Part shown: positions 1 to 5,673 of the stretch, one piece after another
Layout of the letters: each line of letters opens with the position of its first letter
How positions within the stretch are numbered: position 1 is the stretch's first letter
Source of the DNA: Pseudomonadota bacterium
GTDB taxonomy: Bacteria > Pseudomonadota > Alphaproteobacteria > Ferrovibrionales > Ferrovibrionaceae
DNA: 8,033 nt
Assembly (NCBI GenBank): GCA_023433835.1
Contig: JAEYTW010000223.1
Span: 1 to 8,033, forward strand
Reading direction: 5' to 3'
Notes under the pieces: generated by a model
Databases searched by the model: none
The model's input: only the letters and a program-made list of their open reading frames with translations
Told to the model about the DNA's origin: nothing
Translations under genes and position numbers: made by a program

Positions 1-79
1 TTTTTTTTTAATGATACGGCGACCACCGAGATATACACTTATGCGATCGTCGGCAGCGTCATATGTTTATAAGAGACAG
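1..79 (+). other. Illumina P5 / Nextera Read-1 adapter left on the contig end (not genomic)
   Basis: A poly-T run (1-9) is followed by the 29-base Illumina P5 sequence (10-38, one mismatch at 33). Next come an 8-base i5 index, TTATGCGA (39-46), the 14-base Nextera Read-1 segment (47-60) and the 19-base Tn5 mosaic end (61-79, mismatches at 62 and 67, both T for G). The order index, Read-1 adapter, mosaic end matches a Nextera library molecule exactly. From memory the index matches Nextera XT S522. The boundary with genomic DNA is at 79/80, where the ftsZ reading frame takes over. Any open reading frame or protein end that uses these bases is an artefact. Confidence 0.98.
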
Positions 80-1086
80 GTGGTGGTCAGGGCCTCGGGC
101 GGACGCTTCTCGATCAGTTGGGCGTCGATGCCGGTGGCGACGACGGTGACCCGCATGCGGCCTTCGAGGTTATCGTCCAGCGTCGAGCCGACGATGATGT
201 TGGCGTCGGGGTCGACCTCGTTGCGGATGCGGTTGGCCGCCTCGTCGACCTCGTACAGGGTCAGGTCGGGGCCGCCGGTGATGTTGATGAGCACGCCGCG
301 CGCGCCCTTCATCGAGATGTCGTCGAGCAGCGGGTTGGCGATCGCCCGTTCGGCGGCTTCCAGCGCGCGGCTCTCGCCGTCGGCCTCGCCGGTGCCCATC
401 ATCGCCTTGCCCATCTCCGACATCACCGAACGCACGTCGGCGAAATCGAGGTTGATCAGGCCGGGCATGACCATCAGGTCGGTGATGCCGCGCACGCCCG
501 AATGCAGGACGTTGTCGGCCATGCGGAAGGCGTCGGTGAAGGTGGTCTTCTCGTTGGCGATCCGGAACAGGTTCTGGTTCGGGATGACGATCAGCGTGTC
601 GACGTACTGCTGCAGCTCGTTGATGCCGGCCTCGGCCAGCCGCATGCGCTTGGAGCCCTCGAACTGGAAGGGCTTGGTCACCACGCCGACGGTGAGGATG
701 CCAAGTTCCTTGGCCGCGCGCGCAATGACCGGCGCCGCACCGGTGCCGGTGCCGCCGCCCATGCCGGCCGCGATGAAGGCCATGTGGCTGGAACGCAGAT
801 GCTCGACGATTTCGTCATAGGCTTCTTCGGCCGCGGCGCGGCCGACATCGGGGCGCGCGCCGGCGCCCAGGCCGGCCGTGACCTGCAGGCCCAGTTGGAT
901 GCGCCGCTCGGCCAGGCTGTTGGTGATCGCCTGCGCATCGGTGTTGGCCACCACGAACTCGACGCCTTCGAGGTTCGCGCTGATCATGTTGTTGACCGCG
1001 TTGCCGCCGGCGCCGCCGACGCCGACTACGATGATCCGCGGCTTGAGCTCGGTGTCCTCGGCAGGAACGCTCAGGTTGATCGGCAT
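80..1086 (-). CDS. ftsZ: Cell division protein FtsZ, tubulin-like GTPase (C-terminus missing)
   Basis: FtsZ is a cytoplasmic GTPase that polymerises at midcell and scaffolds the divisome. About 335 genuine residues are present. The N-terminal Rossmann-like nucleotide-binding part includes a glycine-rich VGVGGAGGNAVNNMI stretch (residues 21-35). The tubulin signature GGGTGTG is at 110-116. The T7 synergy loop NLDFADV is at 212-218, with the expected Asn and Asp residues that complete GTP hydrolysis in the next subunit. The C-terminal globular domain runs to about residue 322. The variable linker and the conserved FtsA-binding tail are lost because the contig ends in adapter at position 79. The last four apparent residues (TCLL) and the stop at 67-69 come wholly or partly from adapter. 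The ATG start is supported by GGAG at 1095-1098, 8 bases upstream. ftsZ is the last gene seen in the cluster, 157 bp after ftsA. Confidence 0.98.
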
Positions 1087-1116
1087 TTGTCCATCTCCGC
1101 CAGTTTTATCCGTTCA

Positions 1117-1192
1117 GATTCCCCAGTACGCCCGAGTCCCTCTTGGCATCCCCATGCCCGGCAGGACCCTTCGAAACCCCTTCGGCCGATTC
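1117..1192. promoter_or_regulatory. Three GANTC (CcrM-type methylation) sites upstream of ftsZ
   Basis: GATTC at 1117-1121, GAGTC at 1134-1138 and GATTC at 1188-1192 all lie within about 105 bp of the ftsZ start. GANTC is the recognition site of the alphaproteobacterial cell-cycle methyltransferase CcrM. In Caulobacter crescentus CcrM methylation activates ftsZ transcription. A similar role here is inference: the sites are plainly present, but their methylation and effect are not shown by the sequence. Confidence 0.5.
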
Positions 1193-1227
1193 GGAAGCCC
1201 CGACAGCTTCCTCATAGTCCGGCCTCA

Positions 1228-1242
1228 GGGGGCAATGCCCCC
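1228..1242 (-). terminator. GC-rich hairpin directly after the ftsA stop (attenuator-like, no T run)
   Basis: The transcribed strand reads GGGGGCATTGCCCCC, a perfect 6-bp all-G:C stem with a 3-base loop. It begins one base after the ftsA TGA (1244-1246). No U-rich tract follows, so it is not a canonical intrinsic terminator. It could be a weak terminator or attenuator between ftsA and ftsZ, or a 3'-end stabiliser of the upstream mRNA. The inverted repeat is certain and the function is inferred. Confidence 0.4.
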
Positions 1243-1243
1243 G

Positions 1244-2482
1244 TCATCCACTCGCGGTAAGCCAGCGAAATACGCGGGTAAAAGGTCCGGCGCCGGTCGT
1301 CTCGGGCTCGGGCACTGCCGACTCGACTTCGACGCGATCCTGCAACGCATAGGATAACAATCCAGCGCACGTAGAGAAAGCGGGACCACCAGTCGTTTCG
1401 GCCAATCCTGCGACTCGGATGGGGCGTCCGAGTCGAACCTGCTTGTCAAGGATGCGGGCAGCCTGCTCGCGCATGCCCTGCAGCTGCGAGGCGCCGCCGG
1501 TCAGCACGACTCGGCGCCCGGCGATCTTGTCGAACCCGGTGGCGCCCACGCGGTCGCGCACCAGTTCGAGCGTTTCTTCGACTCGCGGCTTGATGATGCC
1601 GACGAGATGCGAGCGCGGCACGTGCAGCGCCTGGGCATCCTCGCCCTCGCCGACCTGCGGCACCTCGATCGTCTCGTTGTCGTCGGCATGGCTGCCGATG
1701 CCCGAGCCGTAGAAGGTCTTCAGCCGCTCGGCATGGGCCATCGGCGTCGACAGGCCGCGCGCGATGTCGGCGGTGATGTGCGAGCCGCCGAGCGGCAGCG
1801 AGTCGGTGTGCACCAGCTGGCCGTCGTAGAACACGCTGATCGAGGTGGTGCCGCCGCCCATCTCGATCAGGGTGACGCCAAGCTCCATCTCGTCCTCGAC
1901 GAGGCAGGCGAGGCCCGCCGCGAACGGCGAGATGACGAGGCCGGCAAGGCCCAGATGGGCACGGCCGACGCAGGTGGCGAGGTTGCGCACCGGACCGGAA
2001 GCCGCCGTGACCACATGCATGTTGACGCCGAGTCGCTCGCACCACATGCCGCGCGGATCGCGGATGCCGGTCGAGCCGTCGATGGCATAGCCGGTCGGGA
2101 TCGAATGGATCACGTCGCGCTCGGCCGGATGGTGGTGGCGGCGGCCTTCGGCCAGCACGCGCTCGATGTCGGCCTGGCCGATCTCGTGGCCCGATACCGG
2201 TATCTCGATGCGCGACAGATGCGACTGCGGCTGGCCGGCGGCCAGGCTGACGAAGACTTCGCGGATGGTCTCGCCGCACATCTTCTCGGCGATGTCGACG
2301 GCCGCGCGAATCGTGCCCTCGGTCGCTTCCATGTCGACCACGGTGCCCGAGCGCATGCCGCGCGAGGCCTGCAGGCCGATGCCGACGACACGCGGCAGGC
2401 CGTTCTCCACGCGCGCAATGAAGCAGCAGACCTTGGTCGTGCCGATGTCGAGTGCCGCGATCAATCCGTTGCGTGCCGCCAT
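1244..2482 (-). CDS. ftsA: Cell division protein FtsA, actin-like membrane tether for FtsZ
   Basis: FtsA is a peripheral inner-membrane ATP-binding protein of the actin/Hsp70 fold. It anchors FtsZ filaments and recruits later divisome proteins. At 412 residues it is normal in length. The phosphate-1 motif ALDIGTTKVCC is at residues 10-20. The FtsA-specific 1C (SHS2) subdomain lies at about 75-165, including SLAAGQPQSHLSRIEIPVSG. The phosphate-2 motif LIEMGGGTTSISVF is at 205-218 and the adenosine motif VVLTGGASQLQGM at 325-337. After a short acidic/proline linker the protein ends in GPFTRVFRWLTASG (399-412). This aromatic and basic segment fits the C-terminal amphipathic membrane-targeting helix. 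The ATG lies 16 bp after the ftsQ stop. The coding region holds eight GANTC sites, far more than its neighbours. Confidence 0.98.
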   Translation of the reverse strand: MAARNGLIAALDIGTTKVCCFIARVENGLPRVVGIGLQASRGMRSGTVVDMEATEGTIRAAVDIAEKMCGETIREVFVSLAAGQPQSHLSRIEIPVSGHEIGQADIERVLAEGRRHHHPAERDVIHSIPTGYAIDGSTGIRDPRGMWCERLGVNMHVVTAASGPVRNLATCVGRAHLGLAGLVISPFAAGLACLVEDEMELGVTLIEMGGGTTSISVFYDGQLVHTDSLPLGGSHITADIARGLSTPMAHAERLKTFYGSGIGSHADDNETIEVPQVGEGEDAQALHVPRSHLVGIIKPRVEETLELVRDRVGATGFDKIAGRRVVLTGGASQLQGMREQAARILDKQVRLGRPIRVAGLAETTGGPAFSTCAGLLSYALQDRVEVESAVPEPETTGAGPFTRVFRWLTASG

Positions 2483-2493
2483 GCCCCGATATC

Positions 2494-2498
2494 CCTCC
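2494..2498 (-). promoter_or_regulatory. ftsA ribosome binding site abutting the ftsQ stop
   Basis: On the coding strand the ftsQ stop runs straight into the Shine-Dalgarno sequence: TGAGGAGGG, with GGAGG at 2494-2498, about 11 bases before the ftsA ATG. A ribosome finishing ftsQ would cover this site, so ftsA initiation is probably coupled to ftsQ termination. Confidence 0.75.
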
Positions 2499-3848
2499 TC
2501 AGCCCCGCTTCATCGCGCCGGATTTCTTCTCCGGCGGCAGACGCAGCTGCGCCGCTTCCGGCGTGATTTGCACGAACATCCTGTCCGGTGCCCGCAAGTC
2601 GACGGCGACCACGTCGCGATCGAGGATCCCGCCCTCGGCCTGCGCGCGCGCAAGCCGCGACCAGGCCACCTCGATGCCGTCTTCCGGCAGGCGGGCGACG
2701 ACGCCGTTGTCGAACACCACGTCCCAGCGCCGCTCGCGCACCGCGACCATGTCGGTGACGCGGTTGAACAGCGCGGGCTCGCGCCCCAGGCTCGCGATCA
2801 CGTCGGCCGCCTGGGTCGCGGCGCCGACGCCGACGACACGGCGCAGATTGCGGAACGGCCGTTCGTCGTCGAGTTCGAGCACCACGCCCTGCTTGTCGAT
2901 CAGCCGGGTCTGGCCGTTGACCTGCCAGCGCGCGAAAGGCTCGCGCTCGACGATCTCGACGCGCAGGCGGCCCGGCAGCACGCGCTCGACCCGCGCCTCG
3001 GAAATCCAGCCCAGGCCCTGCAGGCGGGCCTGCAGCGCCTTGAGGTCGATCAGCAGGATCGGGTCGCCGCGATCGATATTGACGGCATGGCGCAGCACCG
3101 ACAGCGGCATCGCCTTGCGCCCGGTCAGCTCGATCGCCTGCACGGTCAGGCCGCTCTGCCCGGCCGTCGCCGTCCAGATCTCGGAGAGGCGCGCGCCGGC
3201 ATCGACGAACCAGCCCTGACGCTGGCCGACCACGCCGCCGGCGATGCCGGCGACGAGGACGACAGCGCCGACGGCGCGAACGGTGCGGCGCATCCAGCGC
3301 GGCATGCGCTTGACCACCGGGCGCGGCGCGACCGGCTCGATCAGCACCGGCTGGATGACGGTCGAACGCTGGATCGGCCGCGCGCTCTGGTGGCGGAACG
3401 GCGTCGGCTGCTCGGGCTGCTGCTCGGGCAGCACGAAACCCTTGGCCGGGCCGGCGACATCGGCGGCGAGCCTGGCGAAATCCTCCATGCCCTCGCGGTC
3501 GCGGATCGGGCGCAGGTTGTCGGACGGCGTCGCTTCATCGACGATCGGCAGTTCCGGCTGCACCGGCACGGATGCGGGCTTGGCCGGAACGGGCAATTGC
3601 AGCTCGAACTGCGGCTCGCGCTCGGCGGGCACTTCCGGGGCGGCGGGATCGGCGATGCAGATGCCGGCATCGTTTTCGACCGGGGCGGCCTGCTTGTTGC
3701 GGCCCCAGGAAAACAGGAAGCGGCGCTGCTCGGCCGGCGGGTTGGGCCTGGGCTGGTCCGACTTCAGCGCGGGTTCGGCACGACGATCGGCCGCGTCGAC
3801 GCTTTCGACCAGCGGGCGGTCGGCGCGGTTGAGGGTCAGCGGCCGCAT
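2499..3848 (-). CDS. ftsQ: Cell division protein FtsQ (POTRA bitopic protein) with a long N-terminal extension
   Basis: FtsQ is a single-pass inner-membrane protein. Its periplasmic part binds FtsB/FtsL and connects the Z-ring to septal peptidoglycan synthesis. I call 449 residues. A proline-rich, charged cytoplasmic region covers about 1-185. A basic MPRWMRR stretch (182-188) precedes one transmembrane segment at about 191-208. The POTRA domain is at about 235-303 (LTVQAIELTGRKAMP to VEIVEREPFARW), followed by the FtsQ beta domain to about 430. The family is usually near 280-300 residues, so the extension is unusual. The start at 3848 is chosen for its good ribosome binding site at 3855-3859. 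Codons in the extension keep the high G/C third-position pattern of the neighbours. The frame stays open upstream to 4271, but there it is a shadow of ddl. The first 13 bases overlap the end of ddl. A shorter start at Met121 or Met182 cannot be excluded, but both have poor upstream sites. Confidence 0.93.
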   Translation of the reverse strand: MRPLTLNRADRPLVESVDAADRRAEPALKSDQPRPNPPAEQRRFLFSWGRNKQAAPVENDAGICIADPAAPEVPAEREPQFELQLPVPAKPASVPVQPELPIVDEATPSDNLRPIRDREGMEDFARLAADVAGPAKGFVLPEQQPEQPTPFRHQSARPIQRSTVIQPVLIEPVAPRPVVKRMPRWMRRTVRAVGAVVLVAGIAGGVVGQRQGWFVDAGARLSEIWTATAGQSGLTVQAIELTGRKAMPLSVLRHAVNIDRGDPILLIDLKALQARLQGLGWISEARVERVLPGRLRVEIVEREPFARWQVNGQTRLIDKQGVVLELDDERPFRNLRRVVGVGAATQAADVIASLGREPALFNRVTDMVAVRERRWDVVFDNGVVARLPEDGIEVAWSRLARAQAEGGILDRDVVAVDLRAPDRMFVQITPEAAQLRLPPEKKSGAMKRG

Positions 3849-4756
3849 GAGGCGTCCTCGACCATCCACGAGACCAGCTCGGTGAAGCCGATACCCTGAT
3901 GGGCGGCGATCTCGGGCACCAGCGACAGCGGCGTCATGCCCGGCTGGGTATTGATCTCGAGCAGCGCGAAGCGCGCCTTCTGCCCCGGCCTGGTATCGTC
4001 GTAACGCAGATCGGCGCGGGTGACGCCGCGGCATTGCAGGGTCTGATGGGCGGTCAGCGCGATGCGGCAGGCTTCCTCGTAATCCTCCGCCGGGATCGGC
4101 GCCGGCATCACATGCACCGCCTTGCCGTCGGTGTACTTGGCTTCGTAGTCGTAGAAGCGGCCCTTCGGGCGGATCTCGATGGCGCCAAGCACGCGGTCGC
4201 CCATCACGGCGACCTGGACCTCGCGGCCGGGCACGTAGCGCTCGATCAGCACTTCCTCGCCCCAGCTCCATTCGGTGTCCGACATCGGCTCGTAATTGTC
4301 GCCCTCGAGCACGATCTTGACACCGACCGACGAGCCTTCGTTCAGCGGCTTGATCACATAGGGCTTGGCGAACGGCACGCCGGACTTGCGCACCTCGGCA
4401 TGGCTGATCACCCGGCCCTCGGCCAGCGGCAGGCCATGCGCGGCCCAGACCTTCTTGGCGAAGGGCTTGTTGATCGCCAAGGCCGAGGCCATCACGCCGG
4501 AATGGGTATAGGGAATGCCCATCACCTCGAGCAGGCCCTGCACCGTGCCATCCTCGCCGTAGGGCCCGTGCAGCGCGTTGAAGGCGACGTCGGGCGCGAC
4601 CTTGGCCAGCACCGCGGCGAGATCGCGGCCGACATCGATCGGGGTGACGCGATAGCCGCCTTCGGTCAGCGCCTTGATGCAGGCATTGCCCGACGACAGC
4701 GAGACCTCGCGCTCGGCCGACCAGCCCCCGTAGAGAACGGCGACGTGCTTGGTCAT
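3836..4756 (-). CDS. ddl: D-alanine--D-alanine ligase
   Basis: Ddl is a cytoplasmic ATP-grasp enzyme that joins two D-alanines to make the dipeptide MurF adds to the peptidoglycan stem. At 306 residues it matches the size of E. coli DdlB. The catalytic set aligns with DdlB: Glu15 in WSAEREVSL; HGPYGEDG at 63-70; Lys97; Lys136 and Ser142 in KPLNEGSSVGV (136-146); Lys207-Tyr208 in FYDYEAKY (201-208); Arg247; and the metal ligands Glu267 and Asn269 in EINTQPGMT. Tyr208 corresponds to DdlB Tyr216, the residue linked with dipeptide rather than D-lactate (depsipeptide) specificity, so this is a housekeeping ligase and not a VanA type. The frame extends upstream to 4972, but that part only shadows murB. 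The ATG at 4756 has AGGGAG six bases ahead and overlaps the murB stop as ATGA. Confidence 0.98.
   Translation of the reverse strand: MTKHVAVLYGGWSAEREVSLSSGNACIKALTEGGYRVTPIDVGRDLAAVLAKVAPDVAFNALHGPYGEDGTVQGLLEVMGIPYTHSGVMASALAINKPFAKKVWAAHGLPLAEGRVISHAEVRKSGVPFAKPYVIKPLNEGSSVGVKIVLEGDNYEPMSDTEWSWGEEVLIERYVPGREVQVAVMGDRVLGAIEIRPKGRFYDYEAKYTDGKAVHVMPAPIPAEDYEEACRIALTAHQTLQCRGVTRADLRYDDTRPGQKARFALLEINTQPGMTPLSLVPEIAAHQGIGFTELVSWMVEDASCGR
3855..3859 (-). promoter_or_regulatory. ftsQ ribosome binding site that decides the start
   Basis: GAGGA lies six bases before the ATG at 3846-3848, inside the last codons of ddl. It favours this start over later in-frame Met codons at 3488 and 3305. Those have only GAGGG one base away and a weak GGTGG, respectively. 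This supports the 449-residue FtsQ and coupling to ddl translation. Confidence 0.65.
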
Positions 4757-5673
4757 GCGAAACTCCCTGCCGGCCGGCCCAGCCGCTTGATTTCCCAATC
4801 GAGCGTCACCCCGCTCGACGCCCTGACCCGGTCGCGCACCTGCTCGCCCAGCGCCTCGATATCGGCGGCGGTGGCGGCGCCCTCGTTGATCAGGAAGTTG
4901 CAATGCAGCTCGGAAACGATCGCGTCGCCCCGGCGCAGGCCGCGGCAGCCGGCCTGGTCGATCAGCGACCACGCCTTCTGCCCGGCCGGGTTGGTGAAGG
5001 TCGAACCGCCGGTGCGGCCGCGCGTCGGCTGGGTCGCCTCGCGGCTGGCGACGATCTGGTCCATGCGGGCCGCGATCGCGGCGGCATCGTCGCGGCGGCC
5101 CTGCAGGCGGCAGCCGACGAAGATCCAGTCGGCGGGCACCGCCGAATGGCGATAGGTGAAGCCGAGCTCGGCCGGCGTCAGGCGATGCAGGCGTCCTTGC
5201 GCATCGACGGCGTCGGCGTCGATCACGATGTCGGTCATCTCGGCGCCGTAGGCCCCGGCATTCATGCGCAGGCCGCCGCCGATGGTGCCGGGAATGCCGC
5301 GCAGGAATTCGAGGCCGGCGAGGCCGGCGTCGCGCGCGGTCAGCGAGACGTTGAGGTCCAGCGCGCCGGCGCCGGCCGTAATCACGTCATCCTCGACCGT
5401 GATCACGGCGAACGGACCGCCCAGACGGATCACGACGCCGGGAATGCCGCCGTCGCGCACCAGCACGTTCGAGCCGACGCCCAGCACGGTGACCGGCACG
5501 TCGGCGGGCTTGGCGGCCAGGAATGCCATCAGATCGTCGCGGTCGGCCGGCTTGAACAGCACGTCGGCCGGGCCGCCGACGCGAAACCAGGTCAGTGGCC
5601 CCAGGTTCGCACCGGCGCTGAGGCGGCCGCGCACGGCCGGCAGGCGATCGATCAGGGTGGCGTCGTGGCTCAC
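4753..5673 (-). CDS. murB: UDP-N-acetylenolpyruvoylglucosamine reductase
   Basis: MurB is a cytoplasmic FAD enzyme that uses NADPH to reduce UDP-GlcNAc-enolpyruvate to UDP-MurNAc, the second committed step of peptidoglycan precursor synthesis. At 306 residues it is a normal short MurB. The FAD-binding fold shows TWFRVGGPAD (28-37), GVGSNVLVRDGG (65-76) and GIPGTIGGGLRMNAGAYG (126-143). YRHS at 174-177 precedes the substrate domain. GSTFTNP (223-229) carries the serine expected to protonate the carbanion. SELHCNFLIN (254-263) and the C-terminal WEIKRLG with Glu294 complete the active site. The start codon is GTG at 5671-5673, overlapping the murC TGA by four bases (GTGA). The stop overlaps the ddl ATG, so MurB sits in a coupled chain. 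Confidence 0.98.
   Translation of the reverse strand: MSHDATLIDRLPAVRGRLSAGANLGPLTWFRVGGPADVLFKPADRDDLMAFLAAKPADVPVTVLGVGSNVLVRDGGIPGVVIRLGGPFAVITVEDDVITAGAGALDLNVSLTARDAGLAGLEFLRGIPGTIGGGLRMNAGAYGAEMTDIVIDADAVDAQGRLHRLTPAELGFTYRHSAVPADWIFVGCRLQGRRDDAAAIAARMDQIVASREATQPTRGRTGGSTFTNPAGQKAWSLIDQAGCRGLRRGDAIVSELHCNFLINEGAATAADIEALGEQVRDRVRASSGVTLDWEIKRLGRPAGSFA
4763..4768 (-). promoter_or_regulatory. ddl ribosome binding site
   Basis: AGGGAG, six bases before the ATG at 4754-4756, sits inside the final murB codons. It decides the ddl start against the longer in-frame reading that begins inside murB at 4972, whose first 72 residues are arginine/glycine-rich out-of-frame murB sequence. Confidence 0.75.

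Larger units (their letters stand above)
1087..1243 (-). promoter_or_regulatory. ftsA-ftsZ intergenic region, likely site of ftsZ-specific control
   Basis: This is the only intergenic space longer than 16 bp in the window. Read in the transcribed direction it holds a GC hairpin just after the ftsA stop, a GATTC at 1188-1192, a CGAAGGG direct repeat (1167-1184), GAGTC at 1134-1138, GATTC at 1117-1121, a weak GATAAA-like -10 element near 1103-1108, and the ftsZ ribosome binding site at 1095-1098. I could not find a convincing -35/-10 pair at normal spacing. That ftsZ has its own promoter here is inferred from the gap length and from Caulobacter, where ftsZ is transcribed from its own promoter downstream of ftsQA. 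Confidence 0.5.

Noticed and set aside
67..79. Apparent natural end of FtsZ with a stop codon at 67-69
   Set aside because: These bases belong to the adapter mosaic end, so the true FtsZ continues beyond the contig.
61..79. Tn5 transposon end, suggesting a mobile element inserted in ftsZ
   Set aside because: The sequence is the synthetic mosaic end, directly preceded by the Nextera adapter, index and P5. It comes from library preparation, not a genomic transposon.
1103..1108. GATAAA as a -10 element of an ftsZ promoter
   Set aside because: No recognisable -35 hexamer sits about 17 bp upstream, and it lies very close to the ribosome binding site. I kept it only as a weak note in the intergenic entry.
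2166..3899. Long plus-strand open frame of 577 codons, with others such as 5835-7340 and 3899-5155
   Set aside because: They run antisense to ftsA/ftsQ, murC and ddl/murB. Their His/Arg/Asp/Gly/Ala-rich sequences show no family features, and high-GC DNA routinely leaves the frame opposite a real gene open.
3849..4271. FtsQ extended upstream to an ATG at 4271 (590 residues)
   Set aside because: The extra 141 residues are arginine/glycine-rich and lie over well-conserved ddl coding sequence in another frame. The start at 3848 has a proper ribosome binding site.
4757..4972. Ddl extended to 378 residues
   Set aside because: The extension shadows the murB C-terminus. The 306-residue form aligns end to end with DdlB and has its own ribosome binding site.
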